A stretch of DNA of 34,090 nucleotides, taken from NCBI GenBank assembly GCA_905372155.1, contig CAJPNZ010000022.1, positions 1 through 34,090 on the forward strand. Reading direction: 5' to 3'. Below, piece after piece: positions 28,229 to 34,090 of the stretch (position 1 is the first letter of the stretch; each line of letters starts with the position of its first letter). The notes below the pieces were generated by a model. It was not told the origin of the DNA. It saw only the letters and a list, made by a program, of their open reading frames with translations, and made no database searches. Position numbers and translations under genes: made by a program. This DNA comes from Propionibacteriaceae bacterium (GTDB lineage Bacteria; Actinomycetota; Actinomycetes; Propionibacteriales; Propionibacteriaceae).

Positions 28229-28634
28229 TGCGCACCTCCGCCTTCGCGGCCCCCAGCACCGCGTCGCCGCCGCAGGTCGCGGTCAGGTTGACGGTGGCCA
28301 CCCCGTCGGCGACGGCGGCGACGGTCCCGGTGAAACGCACCAGCGTGCCCTCGTCGGTGTCGGGAACCACCACGGGGCGGGTGAACCTCACGCAGTAGCG
28401 CCCGATGCGGGCCGGGTCGCCGATCCAGCGGGTGATCAGGCCGAGCCCGGCGCCCATCGTCCACATGCCGTGGGCCAGCACACCGGGCAGGCCGATGGCG
28501 CGGGCGTGGCGGTCGGAGAAGTGGATCTCGTTGAAATCCGTGGAGGCGCCGGCGTAGCGCACCACCACCGATCTGGTGACCCGGATCTCCAGGGCCGGGA
28601 GTTCCTGTCCCACCTGGATCTCGCGTTCAGTCAT
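28221..28634 (-). CDS. MaoC-family hydratase (HadB-like subunit)
   Basis: This 137-residue hot-dog-fold protein carries the R-specific hydratase motif YAGASTDFNEIHFSD at about 28-42, with the catalytic Asp and His in place. It should form a heterodimer with the preceding MaoC-like protein and dehydrate 3-hydroxyacyl thioesters, as HadAB does in mycobacteria. The natural substrate here is unknown, since nothing in the window points to mycolic acids. Its ATG overlaps the upstream stop by 8 nt (ATGACTGA) with GAGGAGG before it, and its stop overlaps murB. Confidence 0.88.
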   Translation of the reverse strand: MTEREIQVGQELPALEIRVTRSVVVRYAGASTDFNEIHFSDRHARAIGLPGVLAHGMWTMGAGLGLITRWIGDPARIGRYCVRFTRPVVVPDTDEGTLVRFTGTVAAVADGVATVNLTATCGGDAVLGAAKAEVRID

Positions 28635-29055
28635 GGGGGGCCTCCTCGCGGGTGTGCATCAGGGTGGAGCGGGCGTCGCAGACCGCCTCGCCGTCGACGG
28701 TCAGCGCCACCAGGATCGTGACCATGTCCAGGTTGCCGCGGTTGCGGACCCGTTCGATGGTGAGCCGGGCCACCACGTCGTCGCCCTCGCGCAGGGGACG
28801 GTGGAAGTCGAAGGTCTGGTCGGCGTGGACGGTGCGGTGCAGGGCCAGGCCCAGTTCCTCATCGCCGAAGAGGGAGCCCCACGCCTGGGCCGCGATGACG
28901 GCTGCGAAGGTCGGCGGGGCGATGGGATGGTCGCCGAAGTAGGCGGGGTTCTCGTCCTGGATGGCGCGCGCGAACTCTGCGATCTTTGCGCGGCTGACGC
29001 GGTAGGCGGGAGCCGGGGGATAGGTCCGGCCCGCGTGCTCGGCGGAAATCGGCAT
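28627..29055 (-). CDS. MaoC-like dehydratase N-terminal domain protein (HadA-like subunit)
   Basis: This 142-residue hot-dog protein begins MPISAEHAGRTYPPAPAYRV and contains IQDENPAYFGD, then PPTFAAVIAAQAW. The hydratase motif lacks the catalytic His (DENPAY in place of D-x4-H), so it resembles the structural, substrate-binding HadA/HadC type. The HadB-like partner follows with an 8-nt overlap, then murB. There is no ribosome site. TAGCCT lies 6 nt before the ATG, suggesting a leaderless transcript after the rpmG terminator. Confidence 0.86.
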   Translation of the reverse strand: MPISAEHAGRTYPPAPAYRVSRAKIAEFARAIQDENPAYFGDHPIAPPTFAAVIAAQAWGSLFGDEELGLALHRTVHADQTFDFHRPLREGDDVVARLTIERVRNRGNLDMVTILVALTVDGEAVCDARSTLMHTREEAPHD

Positions 29056-29061
29056 GAAGGA

Positions 29062-29067
29062 AGGCTA
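29062..29067 (-). promoter_or_regulatory. Leaderless -10 element (TAGCCT)
   Basis: TAGCCT on the minus strand is 6 nt before the HadA-like ATG. The intervening TCCTTC offers no Shine-Dalgarno pairing. A -35 element is not evident. Confidence 0.45.
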
Positions 29068-29071
29068 CCGG

Positions 29072-29109
29072 GAAAACGTTGAGGGCCGCCCCTTGCGGGT
29101 GCGGCCCTC
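29072..29109 (-). terminator. Terminator after rpmG
   Basis: GAGGGCCGC (29081-29089) pairs perfectly with GCGGCCCTC (29101-29109). The loop has internal CCC/GGG pairing, and AACGTTTTCCC follows on the minus strand. It ends the tRNA-Thr/tRNA-Met/rpmG unit just before the HadA-like gene. Confidence 0.8.
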
Positions 29110-29125
29110 AGTGGAAGGGTGCGGC

Positions 29126-29296
29126 TCAGCGGGTCTCGCGGTGCGCACGGTGGGTGCGGCAGCGCGGGCAGTACTTCTTGAGCTCGATCCGGTCGGGATC
29201 GTTGCGGCGGTTCTTCTTGGTGATGTAGTTGCGCTCCTTGCACTCGGTGCAGGCAAGCGTGATCTTCGGACGGACGTCCTGCCCCTTCTTGGCCAT
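29126..29296 (-). CDS. rpmG: 50S ribosomal protein L33, zinc-ribbon (C+) form
   Basis: This 56-residue L33 begins MAKKGQDVRPKITLACTECK. Its two zinc-binding pairs, CTEC and CPRC, are intact, in contrast to the cysteine-free paralogue at 23425-23592. GAGGGAAA precedes the ATG. It follows tRNA-Thr and tRNA-Met and is closed by a terminator. This is the standard zinc-replete copy. Confidence 0.96.
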   Translation of the reverse strand: MAKKGQDVRPKITLACTECKERNYITKKNRRNDPDRIELKKYCPRCRTHRAHRETR

Positions 29297-29350
29297 GATC
29301 AGTTTCCCTCGGTGTAGTGGCGCGGATGCGCGCTGGCTTCGGTTGTGTGG

Positions 29351-29423
29351 TGACGAGGGCGGGACTTGAACCCGCGACACAGCGATTATGAGCCGCTTGC
29401 TCTACCGACTGAGCTACCCCGTC
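29351..29423 (-). tRNA. trnM: tRNA-Met (CAT anticodon)
   Basis: This 73-nt cloverleaf on the minus strand starts GACGGGGTAGCTCAGTCGG. The anticodon loop is CTCATAA (CAU). The anticodon stem is AGCGG/TCGCT, without the three G-C pairs of initiators, so it is an elongator Met tRNA (or, less likely, Ile2). The T-arm is GCGGG-TTCAAGT-CCCGC. The next genomic bases read CCA (29348-29350), so the 3' end appears encoded here, unlike the neighbouring tRNAs. Confidence 0.94.
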
Positions 29424-29459
29424 GAATGTTCTCGCCCAAGAACTCCCGGGCAAGAACAG

Positions 29460-29532
29460 AGCCCCCATGCGGAATCGAACCGCAGACCTTCTCCTTACCA
29501 TGGAGACGCTCTGCCTACTGAGCTATAGGGGC
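29460..29532 (-). tRNA. trnT: tRNA-Thr (GGT anticodon)
   Basis: This 73-nt cloverleaf on the minus strand starts GCCCCTATAGCTCAGTAGG. The anticodon stem-loop is TCTCC-ATGGTAA-GGAGA (GGU, Thr). The T-arm is TGCGG-TTCGATT-CCGCA. No 3' CCA is encoded. It is first in the unit with tRNA-Met and rpmG. Confidence 0.95.
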
Positions 29533-29545
29533 CAGCCGTCGGCAA

Positions 29546-29575
29546 ACTCTACACGGCCCTTCGCGAGAAGCACAA
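29546..29575 (-). promoter_or_regulatory. Promoter of tRNA-Thr/tRNA-Met/rpmG
   Basis: On the minus strand TTGTGC (29570-29575) is followed after 18 bp by TAGAGT (29546-29551), which has an extended TG. It is 13 bp before the mature tRNA-Thr 5' end. Confidence 0.65.
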
Positions 29576-29597
29576 GTCGACGGCCGAGGCCCAACCC

Positions 29598-30542
29598 TCA
29601 GGACGGCGCCCCCTGTACGGCACCGGTTCGCCCGGCCCACGAACCGCTCAGCAACAGGACCGCCAGGAAGCCGAAAAGCACCACCGCGGGCCAGCCGATC
29701 AGGCCCACCAGGACCGGGTCCAGGCCGTCGCCGGGCGCCACCAGTATCGCGGGCAGGGGGGCGAAGGCGTTGAACGCACCGTGGGTGATGGCGGCCGGCA
29801 GGACGCTGCCGGAGCGAACCCGAAGCCAGGACAGCAGCGTTCCGAGTCCTGCGCACAGGCAGGTGAACAGGGCGATGCCGGCCGCCGCGGGGAGCCTGCC
29901 GCCGTACTCGTAGCCCATGACGATCAGGGGCGCGTGCCACAGACCCCAGATCACGCCGGTGAGCACGATTCCCCGCCTTCGGCCCAGGGGTTCGAGGGCC
30001 GACTGGAGCCAGCCACGCCACCCGGTCTCCTCCCCCAGGGCGACCAGGCCGTTGACCGTGTACGCGGCGAACACGTTCGCCACCACCATGAGGACCCAGA
30101 TCACCGCGACGGGCGGCGGCGGCCCTCCCGGGGCGATGCCGCGCAGATTGTTCGTGAACGAGGTCAGGGCCCAGTCCGGACTGAACCCCCCGGCGCCGAT
30201 GACCAGCGTCAGCAGCAGGGCGAGCGCGGCCACCACGACGCCGACCCCGATCGTCGCGAAACCGAGGATCCGGAGCCAACCGGGACGCCCCCCGGAACCG
30301 GGTGGTCGCCGGGCGAGCCCGCTCTCCCGCAGCCAGGACTCGTGGGTGATGAACCGGCAGACCACCCAGGCGGCCAGGGCGGGGGTGAACATCCGGAGCG
30401 TCAGTATCACCTTGGCCTGTGGTGTTCCCAGCCCGCCGGTCGCGGCCACGACGCAGTCCAGGAGCAGGGCCGCCCCAAAGCTCACCAGCAGGAACACGCC
30501 GACCGCCCGCACGTGAACGCCCCGTCGCCCGGCAGCGGTCAT
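29598..30542 (-). CDS. CPBP (Abi/CAAX-type) intramembrane metalloprotease
   Basis: This 314-residue membrane protein has hydrophobic segments at about 12-36, 48-64, 92-116, 146-168, 190-209, 221-240 and near 268-305. The CPBP motifs are complete: EETGWRG at 171-177 (Glu-Glu and Arg), WGLWHAP at 199-205 with His203, and HGAFNA at 254-259 with His254 and Asn258. Relatives cleave prenylated or other membrane-associated substrates, or protect against bacteriocins. The substrate here is unknown. The ATG overlaps the stop of the upstream HTH-DUF3887 gene (ATGA), so the two form a coupled operon. Confidence 0.88.
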   Translation of the reverse strand: MTAAGRRGVHVRAVGVFLLVSFGAALLLDCVVAATGGLGTPQAKVILTLRMFTPALAAWVVCRFITHESWLRESGLARRPPGSGGRPGWLRILGFATIGVGVVVAALALLLTLVIGAGGFSPDWALTSFTNNLRGIAPGGPPPPVAVIWVLMVVANVFAAYTVNGLVALGEETGWRGWLQSALEPLGRRRGIVLTGVIWGLWHAPLIVMGYEYGGRLPAAAGIALFTCLCAGLGTLLSWLRVRSGSVLPAAITHGAFNAFAPLPAILVAPGDGLDPVLVGLIGWPAVVLFGFLAVLLLSGSWAGRTGAVQGAPS

Positions 30543-31204
30543 TGCCGTTCCTCTCCCGCGAGCGCCTGCCCCGAGGGCAGGAACCACAGGCCAACCATGT
30601 CGCCGTCGCGGTTGTAGCTGACGCGGGCCACGAGGTCGGCAGCCTCCATGTGGAGGGGTTCCTCCACCACGACGACCCCTCCCGACAGGGCCAGAGGGGT
30701 CGGGGTGCCGCGCCGTTCGAGCTCCCCGCCCAGCGCAATCACCTGCGCCCAGGCGTCGGCCAGCCGTTCGGCGTCGAGCTGCCATCCGGCGCGCGGGCCG
30801 GCCAGTTCTTCTGCTTTCTGCCATTCATGTTTCTCGATGGCGTCGAGGAATGCCTCCGCCTTCTCGACGGCGGTGCGGAATTCGGAATCGGTGGGTTTCT
30901 TCATGGGTTTTCCTGTTCTCGGGTCGGTCGGGTTTCCGAAACGCTGGAAGGCTGCCTGGCGGCTGGTTCCCAGGGCATCGCCGATGGCCTGCCAGGTGAC
31001 CCCCCTCCCGCGGGCCGCGGTGACGAGCCGGGCCAGGATCTCGTCGGTCAGCGACTGGAGCGAGCGCACGGCGGCCAGGGAATGGGTCATGTCGCCCCCG
31101 GGGGCGTCCGGATCGTCGGCGGCGGCGAGTTCTGCCGCCACCAGGGAGCTGATCTTCCGAAGACGTTTCACTAGCTCTTCGGCGGTCACATCGTCGGTCA
31201 ACAT
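30539..31204 (-). CDS. HTH protein with C-terminal DUF3887 domain
   Basis: This 221-residue protein has an HTH at about 54-90 (EILARLVTAARGRGVTWQ, then AIGDALGTSRQAAFQRFG). This segment is typical of an actinobacterial regulator class. The C-terminal half resembles DUF3887, containing ALSGGVVVVEEPLHMEAADL and RVSYNRDGDMVGLWF. No membrane segment is present. It likely controls the coupled CPBP protease gene and itself. The promoter TTGACA-18-TAGCCT places the start at or near the ATG, and TGTAAA direct repeats flank the -35. No ribosome site is visible. Confidence 0.75.
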   Translation of the reverse strand: MLTDDVTAEELVKRLRKISSLVAAELAAADDPDAPGGDMTHSLAAVRSLQSLTDEILARLVTAARGRGVTWQAIGDALGTSRQAAFQRFGNPTDPRTGKPMKKPTDSEFRTAVEKAEAFLDAIEKHEWQKAEELAGPRAGWQLDAERLADAWAQVIALGGELERRGTPTPLALSGGVVVVEEPLHMEAADLVARVSYNRDGDMVGLWFLPSGQALAGEERQ

Positions 31205-31210
31205 GCGTAA

Positions 31211-31253
31211 AGGCTAGGTTTACATCACCGCTTCTGTCAAGACCGGCTTTACA
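31211..31253 (-). promoter_or_regulatory. Promoter and direct repeats before HTH-DUF3887 gene
   Basis: On the minus strand TTGACA (31235-31240) and TAGCCT (31211-31216) are 18 bp apart. TAGCCT is 6 nt before the ATG. TGTAAA occurs at 31248-31253 and again at 31219-31224, 29 bp apart and bracketing the -35, as candidate autoregulatory sites. The rest of the stretch up to 31490 shows no gene. Confidence 0.6.
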
Positions 31254-31490
31254 GGATTTGCAGGCGGTTGAACGGACCGCCGGGCCCTCCGGATCACGGA
31301 CCCCGGTTCACGACCGGCGCATCAAGCCACGCGATCGGCTGGCCTTCCCGCCATCCGCCAGCCCAACCGTCGAAAGCCAGCGCTACAGCGCAGGCAGATG
31401 ACGAGTGGGCAAGCGAAACCGCCCGGTCCCGGCCCTTCGGATCCTCGCCGGCGGTTCGTCGAGGAAAGCGGCAATCGATGTCCGCGCGGG

Positions 31491-31496
31491 TAGATT
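31491..31496 (+). promoter_or_regulatory. Leaderless -10 element (TAGATT)
   Basis: TAGATT lies 7 nt before the ATG of the AlkD-like gene. The intervening GACCCCC provides no ribosome site. Confidence 0.45.
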
Positions 31497-31503
31497 GACC
31501 CCC

Positions 31504-32199
31504 ATGACCTCCGTACAGCTCGTCGACGAGATCCGCGGCGCGCTCGCCGCCGCCGGTGATCCCGGGAAGGCCGCCCGGGAGCAGGCCTACATGAAGTCGG
31601 CGCTGCCCTTCCACGGGGTGCGGCTGCCCGAGGTGCGGCGCATCACCAAGAGGCTGCTGAAGGAACACCCCCTGGCCGGCCGCGACCAGTGGGAGCGGGC
31701 CATCCGGGAACTGTGGGACGAGGTCACGCACCGGGAACACTGGTACGCGGCGCTTGAGATCGCCGGCCACCGCGACGCCCGCGACTGGCAGGACCTCGGC
31801 GCCCTGGAGCTGTACCGGCACCTCGCCACGACCGGGGCGTGGTGGGATGTCGTCGACGGGATCGCCTCTCCCCTCGTGGAGAACGTGGTCGCGACCACCC
31901 CCGGGGCGCGGGCCGTGGTGTGGGACTGGGCCACGGGAGACGACCTGTGGTTGCGTCGCATCTCCATCATCTGCCAGCTGCAGCGCAAGACCTCCACCGA
32001 CCTGGAACTACTCAGCCACTCCATCGACTCCAACCTGGAGGGGTCGCAGCACGGCTCCGAGTTCTTCATCCGCAAGGCCATCGGCTGGGCGCTGCGGCAG
32101 CACGCCCGCGTCGACCCGGACTGGGTGAAGGCCTTCGTGGAGACGCGCGGATCGCGGCTCAGCGGGCTGAGCCGTCGGGAGGCCCTCAAACACCTGTGA
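31504..32199 (+). CDS. AlkD-like DNA alkylation repair glycosylase
   Basis: This 231-residue all-helical HEAT-like protein belongs to the AlkD family, which excises N3- and N7-alkylated purines without base flipping. MKSALPFHGVRLPEVRRI is at about 30-47. The catalytic-cleft motif WWDVVD at 113-118 matches the AlkD Trp109/Asp113 region. GWALRQH at 194-200 matches the Trp187 region. The ATG at 31504 is preceded by a -10-like TAGATT at 7 nt and no Shine-Dalgarno sequence, consistent with a leaderless mRNA. The upstream in-frame extension is not conserved in character and was rejected. Confidence 0.88.
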   Translation: MTSVQLVDEIRGALAAAGDPGKAAREQAYMKSALPFHGVRLPEVRRITKRLLKEHPLAGRDQWERAIRELWDEVTHREHWYAALEIAGHRDARDWQDLGALELYRHLATTGAWWDVVDGIASPLVENVVATTPGARAVVWDWATGDDLWLRRISIICQLQRKTSTDLELLSHSIDSNLEGSQHGSEFFIRKAIGWALRQHARVDPDWVKAFVETRGSRLSGLSRREALKHL

Positions 32200-32356
32200 C
32201 CTCACCTCCCCGGGTCGGGTGACGACGGATTAGGCCAACTCATCGCAACCCGTGTGCAGAACCCCGGCCCAATTCCCATGGATTTTCTCCGGCTGTGCCG
32301 ACTAGCGTCGGGAAAACCAGCCGATCCGCGCAAGGCAGCGCGAGGAAGAAGGAACC

Positions 32357-33430
32357 ATGGCAGTCATCACCGTGCTTGGCTCGGGAATCATGGCCACCGC
32401 CCTGGCCACTCCCCTGACCGACAACGGCCACGAGGTGCGTCTAGTCGGCACCCACCTCGACCGGGAGATCATCACATCCATCCAGGAAACGGGCATCCAC
32501 CCGAACCTGGGCCTGAAGGTGCCCGAGGGGGTGACCGCCCACCAGCTGGAGGACGCGCCGCGGGCCTTCGAGGGGGTCGAGTTCGTGATGAGCGGGGTCA
32601 ACTCGTTCGGGGTTGACTGGGCCGGCAACCAGTTCGCCTCCCTGCTGCGTCCCGGGATGCACGTGATAGCCCTCGCCAAGGGCATGCAGGCCGACGACGA
32701 CGGCAACCTCACCATCCTGCCCCGGGCACTCGCCTCCCGCCTCCCCGAGGAGTTGCGCTCCCGGGTGAGCGTCTCCGCGATCGCGGGGCCCTCCATCGCG
32801 GGCGAGGTGGCGGTGCACCGCCACACCAGCGTCGTGTTCACCGGCGAGGATCCCGAGGTCCTGACGCGCTGGCGCGAGCTGTTCGCCACCGAGCACTACC
32901 ACGTGTGGACCAACACCGACTTCGTGGGCGTCGAGGTGTGTGCGGCTACGAAGAACTGCTACGCCTTCGGGGCCGGTTTCATGCAGGGCCTGCTCGACGC
33001 GATGGGCGAGGCGGCCGGGGACCGTTACGTCAACTACAACTACGGGGCGGCCCTGTTCGGGCAGGCCTCCGTGGAGATGATCCAGTTCATGGAGCTGCTG
33101 GGCGGCAAACCCACCACCCCCATCGGACTGCCCGGGATCGGCGACTGCTTCGTCACCTCCATGGGCGGCCGCAACGTGAGGTGCGGCCGGCTGGTCGGGT
33201 CGGGGATGACCTTCAGCCAGGCCCGCGCCCAGATGCCCGGCGTGACCCTGGAGGGCGCCGCGGCCATCGTCGTGATCGGCAGGGCCGTGGTCCGCCTGAC
33301 CGAACGCGGCATCGTGCCCCCGGAGAGGTTCCCGCTGCTGCGTCACCTCTACGAGGTGGTCGGCCTGGACCAGCCCGTGGCCGTCCCCTGGGACAGCTTC
33401 TTCGGCGGCGACGGCTCCGGCCAGGCCTGA
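32357..33430 (+). CDS. Glycerol-3-phosphate dehydrogenase-like NAD(P)-dependent enzyme
   Basis: This 357-residue protein begins MAVITVLGSGIMATALATPL, a Rossmann GxGxxx start of the GpsA/6-phosphogluconate dehydrogenase type. Recognisable family regions are IALAKGMQ at about 104-111, the catalytic Lys in CAATKNCYAFGAG near 197-209, and GLPGIGDCFVTSMGG near 258-272. The usual GpsA motifs are altered (KGMQ for KGIE; GIGDCFVT for GLGDLxxT). It is therefore a divergent subgroup that may act on glycerol 3-phosphate or another polyol phosphate. AGGAAGAAGGA precedes the ATG. A PRD-type regulator gene follows after 41 nt, which fits a sugar or polyol operon rather than phospholipid synthesis. Confidence 0.78.
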   Translation: MAVITVLGSGIMATALATPLTDNGHEVRLVGTHLDREIITSIQETGIHPNLGLKVPEGVTAHQLEDAPRAFEGVEFVMSGVNSFGVDWAGNQFASLLRPGMHVIALAKGMQADDDGNLTILPRALASRLPEELRSRVSVSAIAGPSIAGEVAVHRHTSVVFTGEDPEVLTRWRELFATEHYHVWTNTDFVGVEVCAATKNCYAFGAGFMQGLLDAMGEAAGDRYVNYNYGAALFGQASVEMIQFMELLGGKPTTPIGLPGIGDCFVTSMGGRNVRCGRLVGSGMTFSQARAQMPGVTLEGAAAIVVIGRAVVRLTERGIVPPERFPLLRHLYEVVGLDQPVAVPWDSFFGGDGSGQA

Positions 33431-33471
33431 CCCGATGCCCACCCCAACGACGAACGAGCAAAGGAGCCGAG

Positions 33472-34090
33472 GTGAGCAGGGCAGCACAGATCCTCAACGC
33501 GCTGGAATCCACGCGCGCCACCTCGGCCGACGAGTTCGCCGCCCTGCTCGGGGTGAGCCGCCGCACCGTCGCCGGTGAGGTGGCCTCACTGCAGGAACTG
33601 CTCGGCCAGGCCGCCTCCATCACCCTGGTGGAGGGCCGCTACCGCCTGCTGGTGGCCGACCCGCCCCGCTACCGGGCCGTCCGTTCCGGGCTGGCCTCCA
33701 GCACTTCCTTCAACGACCCCGCCGCCCGGGCCTCGTTCATCGTCGCCCGCCTGTTCCGCGCCACCCAGCCCGTGAGGATCGAGGAACTGGCGCAGGAGAT
33801 GTCGGTGGGCCGCACGACGGTGGTGGCGGACCTCAACCGGGTCCGGGAACACGTCGGCGAGTGGGAACTGGAGATCGAGGGACGCACCCATGTCGGTCTG
33901 GTGCTGCGCGGCCCGGAGCTGCAGCAACGCCTGCTGATCCTGCGGCACCACTACCCCACCGCCTACGACCACCACCCGAGTTGGCAACAAATCGAGCAGG
34001 CGGTCGCCGGGCTGACCGCCGAGGCCGGGCTGGATCCCGTCCACATTCCCGAGTTGACCCGCTGGGCCGTCGTGGCCACGGACCGGGCCC
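33472..34090 (+). CDS. BglG/MtlR-like transcriptional regulator, N-terminal part
   Basis: The frame opens at a GTG with AAGGAG 7 nt upstream and runs out of the window after 206 codons. Two winged-helix segments are visible. Residues 1-45 contain ATSADEFAALLGVSRRTVAG and residues about 95-135 contain IEELAQEMSVGRTTVVADLN. This is the tandem HTH layout of LicR/MtlR/ManR-type activators, whose PRD and EIIA/EIIB-like domains would lie further right. The stretch after about 140 may be the start of a PRD. With the upstream dehydrogenase it suggests a PTS-linked polyol operon continuing beyond the window. Confidence 0.7.
   Translation, partial: MSRAAQILNALESTRATSADEFAALLGVSRRTVAGEVASLQELLGQAASITLVEGRYRLLVADPPRYRAVRSGLASSTSFNDPAARASFIVARLFRATQPVRIEELAQEMSVGRTTVVADLNRVREHVGEWELEIEGRTHVGLVLRGPELQQRLLILRHHYPTAYDHHPSWQQIEQAVAGLTAEAGLDPVHIPELTRWAVVATDRA

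Overview
The window comes from a high-GC actinobacterium. Its core genes (RpoB, RpoC, L7/L12, SecE-NusG-L11-L1, and the tRNA-Thr/tRNA-Met/rpmG/MaoC/MaoC/murB string) have the order and sequence character of Actinomycetota. A Propionibacteriales member such as Arachnia or Tessaracoccus is my best guess, but that is inference. Most core genes lie on the minus strand.

From left to right: 1-1222 is an AT-richer stretch without convincing genes that carries degenerate repeats. A truncated IS3-family element follows (1223 to about 1945). The transcription core then reads leftward: rpoB (own promoter at 9817-9845) and rpoC (intrinsic terminator at about 2155-2198). A DUF218 gene separates rpoBC from rplJ-rplL, which has its own promoter, an L10-type leader and an intrinsic attenuator. 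Divergent from rplJ is a coupled pair of ABC exporter half-transporters (12253-15683).

An accessory block (15730-23270) sits between the rplJL/rpoBC part and the rplKA/nusG/secE part. It holds a DUF4375 gene, a DUF4261 gene with a coupled 13-codon leader ORF, an NADP-type secondary alcohol dehydrogenase, a WYL regulator divergent from a VOC (glyoxalase-fold) gene, and two tandem AAA/DUF4143 ATPases with 23-bp iterons upstream of the first. Next is a zinc-economy module: cysteine-poor L28 and L33 (rpmB-rpmG) divergent from a cysteine-free type B L31 (rpmE2), with a Fur/Zur-like box between them. The zinc-ribbon (four-Cys) L33 paralogue is at 29126-29296.

The right part reads leftward through tRNA-Thr, tRNA-Met, rpmG, two MaoC-fold genes, murB, tRNA-Trp, secE, nusG, rplK and rplA. 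Three junctions here use 8-nt start/stop overlaps. To the right are an HTH-DUF3887/CPBP-protease operon, an AlkD-type DNA glycosylase, a glycerol-3-phosphate-dehydrogenase-like gene, and the start of a BglG/MtlR-like regulator cut by the window edge. Several accessory genes look leaderless, with a -10 hexamer 6-7 nt before the start codon and no Shine-Dalgarno sequence.
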